DNA of 64,000 nt from Streptomyces buecherae (GCF_014295035.1 NZ_CP060404.1:4806001-4870000), one strand, 5' to 3'. Shown: positions 52,593 to 61,833, numbered from the stretch's first letter. Numbers and translations: made by a program. The notes: generated by a model from the letters alone, not told the origin.

Positions 52593-52955
52593 ATGGCCAC
52601 GGAGGAGAACAACGCGTTGCCGCGCGAGGTCGCGGGGGTGGCGACGGCCGCCGCGGGGGCGGCCGTCGGCAGCGGTGGCGCGGCCGGCGGGGTCGTCGCG
52701 GCCGGCGAGGCCACGTACCCGGTCGCGCCCGGCTATCGGGTCAACGTCCGCAGCGGCCCGACCACGACCAGCCCGGTGGTGCGGGTGCTGGCCTACAACG
52801 CGCGGGTCCGCATCCGCTGCCAGCGCCGAGGCCAGTCCGTCAAGGGCCCGTACGGCATATCGAGCATCTGGGACAGCATCGCGCCGGGCGAGTACATCTC
52901 GGACGCGTACGTGCGCACCGGCAGCGACGGGTACGTCGCACCATCCTGCGGCTGA
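52593..52955 (+). CDS. Bacterial SH3-domain protein
   Basis: The 120-residue protein starts at ATG 52593 after GGGGGAGGGG. An Ala/Gly/Val-rich N-terminal segment (VAGVATAAAGAAVGSGGAAG) could act as a weak export or anchoring signal. Residues 43-118 form an SH3b domain (GYRVNVRSGPTTTSPVVRVL, AYNARVRIRCQRRGQ, WDSIAPGEYISDAYV). It ends with a conserved-looking PSCG, whose Cys may pair with C in IRCQ. SH3b domains bind peptidoglycan peptides or proteins. The gene lies between two propeller kinases, suggesting a common cell-surface role. Confidence 0.85.
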   Translation: MATEENNALPREVAGVATAAAGAAVGSGGAAGGVVAAGEATYPVAPGYRVNVRSGPTTTSPVVRVLAYNARVRIRCQRRGQSVKGPYGISSIWDSIAPGEYISDAYVRTGSDGYVAPSCG

Positions 52956-53184
52956 CCCAGGGACCAGACGGACGGGCCAGGCAGCCGGGCCAGACGGGCG
53001 GGCCAGACCGACGGGCCAGGCAGACGGTCCGGGCGCGGGTGGGCCGGCCGTACCGGGAACACCGGCCAGGCGCCCGTCACCGCTCGCACGCGGTGGCGGG
53101 CGCCTCGACGTCGCCCGGCGCGGGTGCCTGGTCGTTCGCGGCACAGGCCGAACCCGGGGCACGCGCCCGCGTCACGAGGGCGCG

Positions 53185-55569
53185 CTACCGGCCCGGGTCC
53201 GGGGAGTTCGGGTCGACCGAGAACAGCGTGCCGTCCGACGCCGAGGCCACCAGCGCCCCGTCGACCCGCAACACCGCGCTGGTCTCCAACGACATGCCGA
53301 AGCCGCTGTCGGCGCTGCGCGGCCCGGTCTGCCAGCGCTCGCCGCCGTCGCGCAGGTCGAGCGCGAGGACGCGACCGCTTCCGTTGCACAGGTAGACCGT
53401 GTGCTCGCGGGTCGACACCGACGGGAGGCCCAGCCGCTCCACGTCGGACAGGCTGCTCCACAGCGTCCGGCCGCTGCGCGGGTCGACCGCCGTGACCCGG
53501 CCGCTGCTCTGCACGAAGAACAGCCGCCCGCCGGCGAGCGAGCCGTGTCCGAGCGCCAGCCGCGGCATCCGCACCTCGCGCCGCTCCCCGGTGACCGCGT
53601 CGAGGCGGACCAGGCTCTGGTACGGGGCGCCGTCGCGGTCCTGGTAGCGCAGGAACAGCAGGTCGCCGCCGTCGGTGCCGAGCGGTTCGTCCACGTTGCG
53701 CAGGTGGGCGAGTTCGGTGGCCGCCCCGCTCGCCCGGTCGAGCCGGCGCACCAACGTCGTCTCGCTCTCCCCGTCGTCCGCCCAGCACAGCGCGTACGGC
53801 AGGCCCGCGTGCCCGGCCGGCGAGCACTCCTGCCCGGGCGGTACGGGGTAGGACCACCGCACCTCGCCGGTGGCCGTGTGGCGGGCGGTGATGGCGCCGT
53901 CCCCCGGGGCGCTGCTGAGCACCAGATCGCCGGCGATCGCCGCCTCGGCCGAGTCGCTCACCTGCCGCGACCACACCTCCTCGCCGCTCTCCGCGTCGAG
54001 CGCGACCAGTCGCGTCCGCCCCTCGCTGGGCGCGTCGTGGACGAAGACCAGCCCGCCGCGCACGCCGATCGGCTGGCTGCCGCTCGCCATCTCCTCCGGG
54101 TCGCTCAGCGCGTCGGTGCGCCAGTCGAGCCGCCCCGAGCGGGCGTCGAGCCGGACCGTGGGGAAGCCCATGCCGCCGCAGAACAGCCGGGTCTCGCGCG
54201 CGACGCACTGCGGGTCGAAGACCTCGCCGAGCCCGGCGGTGCCGGCCGGGCCGGCCTTCGGCGTGACGCCGCTCGGGTGCAGCGCCACCTCCCACGGCCG
54301 CCAGCCGTCCGGCAGCGCCGCCGCCCGCACCCCGCGGCCCACCGGTCCGCTGGTGCGCACGCCGTCGTCGGGCCCGAACAGCAGGAACGCCCCGCAGCCG
54401 AGGCCGAGCGCCGTCAGCGACGCGAGCGACCCGAGGACCCGGCGCGGCCAGCGCCCCCGAGGCCAACGCAACAGCGCGCCGGCGCGCCCGCCGGCGCCAC
54501 CCGCCGCCGCACCACTCGCCAAGCCACCCCTCGAGCTACCCGCCGGGTCAGCCGCCGCCGCGTCGCCCGCCGCCCCGTCACGCCGGGCCCGGCCCGCGCC
54601 GACCGCCGCCCCGACCGCCCCACCGGCGCGGGCCGCCGCGCTGCCCGCCGCCACAGCGCTCACCGCGCCCCCCGCCGCCCGACCCGGCGCACCGCCCGCC
54701 GCCGCACTGCCCATCACCGCACCGCCCGCCTTCGCGCCGCGCGCGGCGACGCGCACCGGGCCCCGGGTGGGCAGCCCCGTGAACGCCTCCACCAACTCCG
54801 GGAGTTCGGGCCGCCGCGCCGGGTCCTTGGCCAGGCAGCGCGCCACCACGTCGCGCAGCGGCTGAGCCAGTTCGGCCAGCGCGGGCGGCTCGTGCACCAC
54901 GCGGTACGCCGTCAGGTACGGGCTGTCCGCGTCGAACGGCCCGTACCCCGTCGCCGCGAACGCCAGCAGCGTGCCGAGCGAGAACACGTCGGAGGCCGCC
55001 GTCACCTCGCGCGGCCGGTTCAACTGCTCGGGCGACATGAACGGCGGCGTGCCGAGCACCCGCCCGGTCACCGTCAGCGCCTGGCCGTCGGCCGCGCGCG
55101 AGACGCCGAAGTCGATGACGCGCGGCCCGTCCTTGGCCATCAGCACGTTGGCCGGCTTGAGGTCGCGGTGCACCACGCCCACCCGGTGGATGTCGCCCAG
55201 CGCGCCCGCGAGGCCGAGCGCGAGCCGCCGCAGCCTCGCCGCGCTCAGCGGCCCGCGCTCGGCCAGCTCCTCGGCGAGGGTGCGGCCCGGCACGTACAGC
55301 GTCGCCATCCAGGGCCGCTCGGCGTCCGGGTCGGCGTCCACCACCGGCACGGTGTACGCGCCGCTCACCCGCCGCGCCGCCGCGACCTCCTGCCGGAACC
55401 GGTCGCGGAACTCCTCGTCCTCGGCGAACTGGGAGTGCACCACCTTGACGGCGACCTGGCGCCCGGAAGCGGCGCGGGCCAGGTAGACGACGCCCATGCC
55501 GCCGGAGCCGAGGCGGTCGAGGAGCCGGTACTCCCCGACCACCTCCGGATCACCGACGCCCAGCGACAC
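53185..55569 (-). CDS. Membrane Ser/Thr protein kinase with PQQ-type propeller (kinase 2)
   Basis: GTG 55569, behind GAGGAGGTGGGG, gives 794 residues. The kinase domain (14-270) has glycine loop LGSGGMGVVYLA, lysine K42, catalytic HRDLKPANVL with D136 and DFG D153. Its sequence is close to kinase 1, indicating paralogy. An Ala/Gly-rich linker is followed by a TM helix near 377-400 (SLASLTALGLGCGAFLLFG). The extracellular part is a PQQ-type propeller (RLDARSGRLDWRTDALSD, ALDAESGEEVWSRQVSD, AVDPRSGRTLWSSLSDV, ALDLRDGGERWQTGP). It is divergent from a membrane-protein gene. Targets are unknown. Confidence 0.93.
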   Translation of the reverse strand: MSLGVGDPEVVGEYRLLDRLGSGGMGVVYLARAASGRQVAVKVVHSQFAEDEEFRDRFRQEVAAARRVSGAYTVPVVDADPDAERPWMATLYVPGRTLAEELAERGPLSAARLRRLALGLAGALGDIHRVGVVHRDLKPANVLMAKDGPRVIDFGVSRAADGQALTVTGRVLGTPPFMSPEQLNRPREVTAASDVFSLGTLLAFAATGYGPFDADSPYLTAYRVVHEPPALAELAQPLRDVVARCLAKDPARRPELPELVEAFTGLPTRGPVRVAARGAKAGGAVMGSAAAGGAPGRAAGGAVSAVAAGSAAARAGGAVGAAVGAGRARRDGAAGDAAAADPAGSSRGGLASGAAAGGAGGRAGALLRWPRGRWPRRVLGSLASLTALGLGCGAFLLFGPDDGVRTSGPVGRGVRAAALPDGWRPWEVALHPSGVTPKAGPAGTAGLGEVFDPQCVARETRLFCGGMGFPTVRLDARSGRLDWRTDALSDPEEMASGSQPIGVRGGLVFVHDAPSEGRTRLVALDAESGEEVWSRQVSDSAEAAIAGDLVLSSAPGDGAITARHTATGEVRWSYPVPPGQECSPAGHAGLPYALCWADDGESETTLVRRLDRASGAATELAHLRNVDEPLGTDGGDLLFLRYQDRDGAPYQSLVRLDAVTGERREVRMPRLALGHGSLAGGRLFFVQSSGRVTAVDPRSGRTLWSSLSDVERLGLPSVSTREHTVYLCNGSGRVLALDLRDGGERWQTGPRSADSGFGMSLETSAVLRVDGALVASASDGTLFSVDPNSPDPGR

Positions 55570-55630
55570 CGCCCCACCTCCTCGCACGCGCGTTTGAGCA
55601 AAAAGCCTAAACGTCGCGCGAGGCCACTGA

Positions 55631-55658
55631 GTGACCGAACCCGCCAACCGGCGATAAT
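55631..55658 (+). promoter_or_regulatory. Putative leaderless promoter of the 55666 gene
   Basis: A GTGACC -35-like hexamer at 55631-55636 and GATAAT at 55653-55658 are separated by 16 bp. The ATG at 55666 lies 7 bp downstream of the -10, so the transcript would be leaderless or nearly so. Confidence 0.5.
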
Positions 55659-55665
55659 CGACGGT

Positions 55666-56247
55666 ATGAGCGATGAGCAGCAGCCCGGCACGGGCGCCGA
55701 AGCCCCCGACGCGAACGCCGCGGCGGGCGCCGACGCGGGGCCCGAGCCGGACTCGATCTGGTTCTTCGGCACCACCTGGGTGCACCACGACGGCGGGTAC
55801 GCGCTGCGCCGCGTCGGCTTCTCGCTCGGCACCCTGCTGGCCGCCGCCGTGGGCACGTTCCTGCTGGTCTTCGCGTACCAGGGGGTGGCCATCTCGGACG
55901 CCGGCGGCCTGGTCAACCTCATGGTCATCGTGGCCCTCGCGATCTGTAGCGCGCTCGCCTTCGGCCGCACGATGGAGGAGTTGGGCTCGGGCGAGGGCCG
56001 GCGCGGCGGCCGGGACGCCCGGGGCGAGGGGGCGGGCGACGCGGCCAGCGAGAAGTCGATGCGCAGCATCAAGCTCATCGGCTTCGTCGGCGTCCTGCTC
56101 GCCTACTTCTGCCGCAGCCTGGTCGAGGCGCCGCGCGAGAAGCGGTACCGGGCCGAGTACGAGGCGGCCAGGACCCGGCACGAGCGGCTGCGCGCCACCC
56201 GTACGGGAAACCCCGCGGCGCGCGCCAGGAAGCGCAAGCGCCGCTGA
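55666..56247 (+). CDS. Membrane protein, unknown function
   Basis: The 193-residue protein starts at ATG 55666. After an acidic, Ala-rich N-terminus comes DSIWFFGTTWVHHDGGYALR, then hydrophobic segments near 53-74 (LGTLLAAAVGTFLLVFAYQG), 81-101 (LVNLMVIVALAICSALAFG) and 133-150 (IKLIGFVGVLLAYFCRS). The C-terminus is a basic helical tail (EKRYRAEYEAARTRHERLRA, RARKRKRR). It is divergent from kinase 2. No family is recognised. Confidence 0.85.
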   Translation: MSDEQQPGTGAEAPDANAAAGADAGPEPDSIWFFGTTWVHHDGGYALRRVGFSLGTLLAAAVGTFLLVFAYQGVAISDAGGLVNLMVIVALAICSALAFGRTMEELGSGEGRRGGRDARGEGAGDAASEKSMRSIKLIGFVGVLLAYFCRSLVEAPREKRYRAEYEAARTRHERLRATRTGNPAARARKRKRR

Positions 56248-56322
56248 GCGCCCCGGCGCCGCCCGGACCGGCTCGCGGTGGCCGTGCCGGTGCCGTGCGG
56301 GCGGGCCGTGGCGGTGGTGTCG

Positions 56323-56886
56323 TTACGCGGCGGGCTCGGCCCCGGGCGCGTCCGGGGTGCACGCGGCGGCGATGCCCAGGCTGTCCTCGTAGATGTGGTG
56401 CCGGACGATCTCCCCGTTCGCGACGGTCAGCCGCAGCGCGAACGGCGAGTGGAACGACTTCCCGGTGGCCCGCAGCGTGCCGTGCAGGTGCCCGGTGAGG
56501 ACCGCGTCCGCGCCGTCGACCAGGAACGCGTCGATCGACGCGCCGCCCGCCTCCGGCACCGTGTGCTCCGCCAACTCCACCCAGTGCCCGACGACGTCGG
56601 CGCGCGTGGAGCGCGGCCGAATCCACGGCACGGCCGGGTTCGGGGCGATCTGCCACTCCACCTCCTCCGCGTACATGGCGGCGATCTCCTCCGGCCCCTG
56701 CTCGGGGTCGGCCACCCGGCGCAGGTACTCCGCCACGACGGCCCGCGTCCGCTCCGTCTCCGCTGCCATCGCGACGGCCGAGGCGGGGTCGACGGCCGGG
56801 GCGGGGGCGGTCGCGGTGGTCGTGGCGGCGGTGGGAGCGGTGTCGGTGTTCCCGGCGCGGTTCGCGGTGTTCGTCTTCGTCGTCAT
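56323..56886 (-). CDS. SnoaL/NTF2-like protein
   Basis: The 187-residue protein starts at ATG 56886. The first 45 residues are Thr/Ala-rich low complexity, so a later start is possible (the Met in VAMAAETERTRAVV at residue 40). The NTF2-like cone fold follows: VVAEYLRRVADPEQGPEEIA, AMYAEEVEWQIAPN, GADAVLTGHLHGTLRATGKS, FALRLTVANGEIVRHHIYED. Such domains bind small hydrophobic ligands or act as cyclases and isomerases. It is divergent from an ArsR repressor whose operators lie in the shared spacer, so it is probably a regulated target. Confidence 0.85.
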   Translation of the reverse strand: MTTKTNTANRAGNTDTAPTAATTTATAPAPAVDPASAVAMAAETERTRAVVAEYLRRVADPEQGPEEIAAMYAEEVEWQIAPNPAVPWIRPRSTRADVVGHWVELAEHTVPEAGGASIDAFLVDGADAVLTGHLHGTLRATGKSFHSPFALRLTVANGEIVRHHIYEDSLGIAAACTPDAPGAEPAA

Positions 56887-57120
56887 ACGGCAGAGCCTGC
56901 CGGCCGGCCGCCGCCCCGTCGATTACCTGTCAGGTCATGGCGGCGGGCGCGCGGACGGGTGGCGCGGGCGGCGGCGGGTGACGGACGGCGGGCGTGGACG
57001 CGGGCGCGGGCCGTCGCGCGCGGGTCCGGGCGGGCGGCGAGTGGGGCGCGGCGCGGGCGCGGGAGGCTGGACCATCGGGGGAAACCCTGAGACGACCCCC
57101 AGATGTCCCTAGGTCACCCC

Positions 57121-57150
57121 GACATGTGTCAGTTTTCTTTGACAGGTGTC
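57121..57150 (+). promoter_or_regulatory. Two GACA-N2-TGTC operators in the ArsR promoter
   Basis: GACATGTGTC (57121-57130) and GACAGGTGTC (57141-57150) are inverted repeats of the same form, spaced exactly 20 bp, two DNA turns. The second overlaps a TTGACA -35 hexamer at 57139-57144. A further TGTC lies at 57160. The arrangement fits cooperative binding by the dimeric ArsR product; binding itself is inferred. Confidence 0.6.
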
Positions 57151-57198
57151 TGGCCGGGGTGTCAGTGTAAGAACACAACACAGCAAGAGAGGTTCGAG

Positions 57199-57735
57199 AT
57201 GGGCTCGGCCCCAGTCCCGACCGGAGACGAACTGCTGAGGATCCTCGGCGCGCTCGGCAATCCGCACCGCATGCGGATCATCCAGGCGCTCACCGGCGGC
57301 CGTAACTACGTCAGCCGGCTGGCCCGGGACCTCGGCATCAGCCGCCCGCTGCTGCACATGCACCTTCAGCGGCTGGAGGCCGCGGGACTGGTGGTCGGCT
57401 CGCTGGAGCTGTCGGAGGACGGCAAGGCGATGAAGTTCTTCGAGGTCGCGCCGTTCGTCTACCGCCTGACCCCCGAGGCCATCGCGGCAGCGGCGGCCTC
57501 GCTCACCGAGGCGGGCGCGGCGGGCGCGGCGGCGGAGCCGGCACCGGAGGCCACCCCCCGAAGCCGGCGCCGCCGCACCCCCGAGCCCGACCCGGCCGCC
57601 GCGGACGGGCCCGGGGCCGCGCCACCCGATTCCGTACGACCCGATTCCGTACGACCCGACGCCGGGCAGCCCGAGGACGCCGGCCGACCCGACCCCGCGG
57701 ACGCCGCGCGCGCCAAGCGGTCCGTCAATCCGTGA
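57199..57735 (+). CDS. ArsR-type winged-helix transcriptional regulator
   Basis: The 178-residue protein starts at ATG 57199. Residues 8-95 are the winged helix: GDELLRILGALGNPHRMRII, then LARDLGISRPLLHMHLQRLE and the wing GSLELSEDGKAMKFFEV. No cysteine metal-binding motif (CxC) is present, so it is not a classic metal sensor. The C-terminal 80 residues are Ala/Pro/Arg-rich and include a repeat of the peptide RPDSV. It heads a run with a small membrane protein and an MMPL transporter, which it may control through the operators upstream. Confidence 0.9.
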   Translation: MGSAPVPTGDELLRILGALGNPHRMRIIQALTGGRNYVSRLARDLGISRPLLHMHLQRLEAAGLVVGSLELSEDGKAMKFFEVAPFVYRLTPEAIAAAAASLTEAGAAGAAAEPAPEATPRSRRRRTPEPDPAAADGPGAAPPDSVRPDSVRPDAGQPEDAGRPDPADAARAKRSVNP

Positions 57736-57749
57736 AAGAGAGAAGCGCA

Positions 57750-58040
57750 GTGAACGAGGAGATGGTGACACTCGCCGCGGACGACGCGTCCGAAGCCTGG
57801 GTGGGAGCGGTGGGCGCGGGCGGTGTCTTCCTGCTGCTCATCGTGATCGTCTGGCAGATCGCCGCCACCTGGCGGGCCCGCATGCTCGCCGCGCGCGAGG
57901 AGCGGTACAGGCAACTGGCCGGCAAGTACGCCCAGTTGCTGGAGGACAACACGGAGCTGCACCGCCGCACCCTGGACGAGCTGAGCCAGGCCCGTACGTC
58001 GCTCGCCGCGATGGAGAAGATGATGCGCGAGATCGAGTAA
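57750..58040 (+). CDS. Small membrane protein with coiled-coil tail
   Basis: GTG 57750, preceded by GAGAGAAG, gives 96 residues; GTG 57732, overlapping the ArsR stop, is an alternative. A TM helix lies at about 18-40 (VGAVGAGGVFLLLIVIVWQI). A charged helix follows, probably coiled-coil (AAREERYRQLAGKYAQLLED, NTELHRRTLDELSQARTSL). It is tightly linked to the ArsR gene in one transcript. Its role is unknown; a membrane scaffold for the ArsR protein or the downstream transporter is possible. Confidence 0.82.
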   Translation: MNEEMVTLAADDASEAWVGAVGAGGVFLLLIVIVWQIAATWRARMLAAREERYRQLAGKYAQLLEDNTELHRRTLDELSQARTSLAAMEKMMREIE

Positions 58041-58582
58041 CGCCCCCACGGGCCGCCCCGCCCGCCCTCACACCCTCCCGCACCCACGGCCGTACGCGCC
58101 CCCGGCCCCGTCGCCTCCGACCCACCCGGCCGCGCGACCCGAAACGCCACCCGGCCCGTCCGGGACACCCGACCCGCTCGCCCGGGCACCGCCAGCCCAG
58201 CCGCCGGCCACGCGACGACCGGCCACGCAACGACCGGTCACCCAACTGCCCTTCGCTCCACCGTCGTTCGCCCGGCCGCCGCCCGCCCGGGTGCCGGTCA
58301 CGCGCGCCCGAGCGACCCCGCGCGCCCAAGCGCCCCGCCGTCACCAGCAACCGCGGACCGTGCGCCGCAAGCGGCAAGCCGCGAACCCCGTTCCTTGACC
58401 CGCGCGCCGCGATCCGGGACCGCGACCCGCACGTCGCGCCCCGTGCCCGCGCCCGCGCGCCGTATCCGCTCCGTGCCCGACACGACGTGTGGCCGGGACT
58501 GCACTCCCGGCCACACGCCCGCACGGAGCGACGTTCCGCGAGCCCCTCGCACAACTCACTCCCACTCCGAAGGAGATCACCC
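58041..58582. other. C-rich spacer before the MMPL gene
   Basis: This 542-bp stretch is dominated by CGACC/CACCC words and imperfect short repeats such as CGGCCACGCGACGACCGGCC. Frames crossing it on both strands are low-complexity without ribosome binding sites. I see no gene. The last 20 bp carry the AAGGAGATCACCC ribosome binding site of the MMPL gene. Confidence 0.45.
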
Positions 58583-60718
58583 ATGCCCGCGTGGAGCAAG
58601 CGGCTCCCCGTCCTCCCCGGCGGACGCCGCTCGAAATGGGTCGTCCTGCTGGTCTGGCTGATCCTCGCGGTCGCCCTCGGGCCCCTGGCCGGCAAGCTCG
58701 GCGACGTCGAGGAGAACGGCCCGAACGCCTTCCTGCCGAGCGGCGCCGAATCGGCTCAGGTCAACACCGAGTTGGAGAAGTTCAGGGCCGACGAACTGAC
58801 CGCCGCCGTCGCCGTCTACACCCGCGACGGCGGCCTCACCGCGGCCGACCGCGCCAAGGTCGCCGCGGACCGCGCCCGGTTCGCCGAGTTCGCCGCCGAA
58901 GGCCAGCGGGTCGCCCGGGCCGAGCCCTCCGCCGACGGCCAGGCCCTGATCACCACCGTCCCGCTGTCCGGGACCGACGGCCTGACCGACGACGTCGACG
59001 CGGTACGCGAGATCGCCGACGCCGACGCGCCACCGGGGCTCACCACCGAGGTCGGCGGCCCGGCCGCCTCCCTCACCGACACCGTCGAGGTCTTCAACTC
59101 CCTCGACTCCACCCTCATGATCATCACCGGCGCGGTGGTCGCGGCACTGCTGCTGCTCACCTACCGCAGCCCCGTCCTGTGGCTGTTCCCGCTGCTCGCC
59201 GTCGGCTTCGGCGCGGTGCTCACGCAGGTCACCACGTACCTGCTCGCTCGGCACGCCGGGCTCCCGGTCGACGGGCAGAGCGGCGGCATGCTCATGGTGC
59301 TCGTCTTCGGCGTCGGCACGGACTACGCCCTGCTGCTCATCGCCCGCTACCGCGAGGAACTCCACCAACACGCCGACCGGCACCAGGCCATGGCCATCGC
59401 GCTGCGCCGCTGCGGGCCCGCCATCCTCGCCTCGGCCGGCACCATCGCCGTCGGCCTGGCCTGCCTGGCCTTCTCCGACATCAACTCCTCGCGCTCGCTC
59501 GGCCTGGTCGGCGCGGTCGGCGTCGGCTGCGCCTTCGTCGCGATGATCACCGTGCTGCCCGCGCTGCTGGTGATCGCGGGCCGCTGGGTCTTCTGGCCGT
59601 TCATCCCGCGCCACGGCACCGCCGCGCGCACCGGGCGCACCCCCTGGGCCGCGATCGGCGCCGCCGTCGCCCGCCGTCCGCGCTGGGCCTGGCTCGCCTC
59701 GCTCGGCCTCACCGGCGCCCTCGCGCTGAGCGCGCTCGGCATCACCATGGGATTGAGCCAGGCGGAGATGTTCCAGGACAAGCCCGACTCCGTCATCGCC
59801 CAGGAACGCGTCTCCGCGCACTACCCCTCCGGCGCCTCCGACCCCGCCGACGTCGTCACCCGCGCCGACGGCGACCGACTCGCCCAGGTCAGGGCCGTGG
59901 CGGCGAAGGTGCCCGGCGTCGCATCGGTCGGCGAGCCACAGGACTCCGTACGCACCGGCGGCCACGAGCTCGCCACCTTCCCCGTCGTCCTCAAGGACGC
60001 CCCGGACAGCGACGCCGCCAAGGACACCGTCGACGCGCTGCGCGACGCCGTGCACGCCGTCGACGGCGCCGACGCGCTGGTCGGCGGCACCACCGCACAG
60101 GCCATCGACACCGAGCGCGCCGCCGACCGCGACCTGACCACCGTCATCCCGATCGTGCTGCTCGTCGTCCTCGCCGTACTGATCTGGCTGCTGCGCTCGC
60201 TGGTCGCCCCGCTGCTGCTCCTGGCCACCGTGGTCGTCTCGTACTTCGCCGCCCTCGGCACGTCCCACCTGCTCTTCGAGCACGTCCTGGACTTCGCCGC
60301 GATGGACTGGTCGACCCCGCTGATGGGCTTCGTTTTCCTCGTCGCGCTCGGCATCGACTACAACATCTTCCTGATGACCCGGGTACGGGAGGAGACCGAG
60401 CGCCTCGGCCACGCCCGCGGCGTCCTCGCCGGCCTCACCGGAACCGGCGGCGTGATCACCTCGGCGGGCATCGTGCTCGCGGCCACCTTCGCGGTCTTCG
60501 CGGTGCTGCCGCTGGTCACCATGGCCCAGCTCGGCGTACTGGTCGGCGTCGGCGTCCTGCTCGACACCTTCCTCGTCCGCACCGTCCTGGTCCCGGCCCT
60601 GGCCCTGGACATCGGCCCGAAGGTCTGGTGGCCGGGCGCCCTGAGCCGCGCCGCCGCGCCGCACTCCCCGCCCCCGCCCGGGGCGCGCCCGCGCGAGGCG
60701 GCACAGGAAGGCGCGTAA
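58583..60718 (+). CDS. MMPL-family (RND) membrane transporter
   Basis: The 711-residue protein starts at ATG 58583 with a strong SD. The RND plan is clear: TM1 near 17-37 (WVVLLVWLILAVALGPLAG), an extracellular loop to about 175, TM2-6 near 180-340 including FGVGTDYALLLIARYREEL, a second loop, and TM7-12 near 505-680 including VALGIDYNIFLMTRVREE. The GxGxDYxxFL/LL motifs carry the Asp-Tyr pairs of proton relay. MMPL proteins export lipids or hydrophobic metabolites. The substrate is unknown; the upstream ArsR gene may regulate it. Confidence 0.94.
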   Translation: MPAWSKRLPVLPGGRRSKWVVLLVWLILAVALGPLAGKLGDVEENGPNAFLPSGAESAQVNTELEKFRADELTAAVAVYTRDGGLTAADRAKVAADRARFAEFAAEGQRVARAEPSADGQALITTVPLSGTDGLTDDVDAVREIADADAPPGLTTEVGGPAASLTDTVEVFNSLDSTLMIITGAVVAALLLLTYRSPVLWLFPLLAVGFGAVLTQVTTYLLARHAGLPVDGQSGGMLMVLVFGVGTDYALLLIARYREELHQHADRHQAMAIALRRCGPAILASAGTIAVGLACLAFSDINSSRSLGLVGAVGVGCAFVAMITVLPALLVIAGRWVFWPFIPRHGTAARTGRTPWAAIGAAVARRPRWAWLASLGLTGALALSALGITMGLSQAEMFQDKPDSVIAQERVSAHYPSGASDPADVVTRADGDRLAQVRAVAAKVPGVASVGEPQDSVRTGGHELATFPVVLKDAPDSDAAKDTVDALRDAVHAVDGADALVGGTTAQAIDTERAADRDLTTVIPIVLLVVLAVLIWLLRSLVAPLLLLATVVVSYFAALGTSHLLFEHVLDFAAMDWSTPLMGFVFLVALGIDYNIFLMTRVREETERLGHARGVLAGLTGTGGVITSAGIVLAATFAVFAVLPLVTMAQLGVLVGVGVLLDTFLVRTVLVPALALDIGPKVWWPGALSRAAAPHSPPPPGARPREAAQEGA

Positions 60719-61011
60719 CCCCGCGCCCTCACACCCCGCCCTCACCTCCGCGCGCCCCCGCCCTCCCCGCGTGCCCCGGCTCCCGCCGGCGGCGGCCCGC
60801 AGGCGGGGGCGCGCCCCCACGCCCGACCGAGCCGGCGCCCGCCACCCCACCACCCGTACCGCCACCCGGACACCCACCGCATCGGCGCCGCCCCGATGCG
60901 AGGATGCCGACGAACGCCGCCGGCGGAGCCAACCCCTCCGCCCGGCTCCGTACCGCACCGGACTCCGCGTCACACGGGAGACCGGACCGCACTGGATGAG
61001 GTGAGCGCACC

Positions 61012-61818
61012 ATGGCGCAGAAGGTCGCCGTGCTCGGCACGGGAAAGATCGGCGAGGCACTGCTCAGCGGCATGATCCGCGGCGGCTGGTCCCCGGCCCG
61101 GCTACTGGTCACGGCCCGCCGACCGGAGCGCGCCGCCGAGCTGCGCGAGCGCCACGGCGTCGAGGCGGTCAGCAACGCCGAGGCGGCCACGTCCGCCGAC
61201 ACCCTCATCCTCACCGTCAAGCCCCAGGACATGGGCGCCCTCCTCGCCGAGCTGGCCCCGCACCTGCCCGCCGACCGGCTGGTCATCTCCGGCGCGGCCG
61301 GCGTCCCGACCGCGTTCTTCGAGGAACGGCTCGCCCCCGGCACCCCGGTCGTCCGCGTCATGACCAACACCCCGGCCCTGGTGGACGAGGCCATGTCCGT
61401 CATCTCCGCGGGCAGCCACGCCACCGAGGAGCACCTGGCCCACGCGGAGGAGATCTTCAACGGCGTCGGCAAGACCCTCCGCGTCCCCGAGTCCCAGCAG
61501 GACGCCGCCACCGCCCTCTCCGGTTCCGGGCCCGCGTACTTCTACTTCCTGGTCGAGGCCATGACCGACGCGGGCATCCTGCTCGGACTGCCCCGCGACA
61601 AGGCCCACGACCTCATCGTCCAGGCGGCGATCGGCGCGGCGGTGATGCTCCGCGACAGCGGCGAGCACCCGGTCAGGCTCCGCGAGAACGTCACCTCGCC
61701 CGCGGGCACCACCATCAACGCCATCCGCGAACTGGAGAACCACGGCGTACGGGCCGCCCTGATCGCCGCCCTCGAAGCGGCCCGCGACCGCAGCCGCGAG
61801 CTGGCCTCGGGCACCTGA
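61012..61818 (+). CDS. proC: ProC, pyrroline-5-carboxylate reductase
   Basis: ProC reduces pyrroline-5-carboxylate to proline with NAD(P)H. The 268-residue product has the N-terminal Rossmann loop VLGTGKIGEALLSGM, TVKPQDMGALL, and MTNTPALVDEAMSVI. The C-terminal signature is ALSGSGPAYFYFLVEAMTDA, then GLPRDKAHDLIVQ and VTSPAGTTINAIRELENHG. It starts at ATG 61012. A large hairpin follows, shared with the convergent trpS gene. Confidence 0.97.
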   Translation: MAQKVAVLGTGKIGEALLSGMIRGGWSPARLLVTARRPERAAELRERHGVEAVSNAEAATSADTLILTVKPQDMGALLAELAPHLPADRLVISGAAGVPTAFFEERLAPGTPVVRVMTNTPALVDEAMSVISAGSHATEEHLAHAEEIFNGVGKTLRVPESQQDAATALSGSGPAYFYFLVEAMTDAGILLGLPRDKAHDLIVQAAIGAAVMLRDSGEHPVRLRENVTSPAGTTINAIRELENHGVRAALIAALEAARDRSRELASGT

Positions 61819-61833
61819 CCCCCGCGCCCACCC

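Noticed and set aside
52555..55665. Long upstream extension of the frame that ends at 56247
   Set aside because: Antisense to kinase 2; only the part from ATG 55666, with its own promoter, looks like protein.
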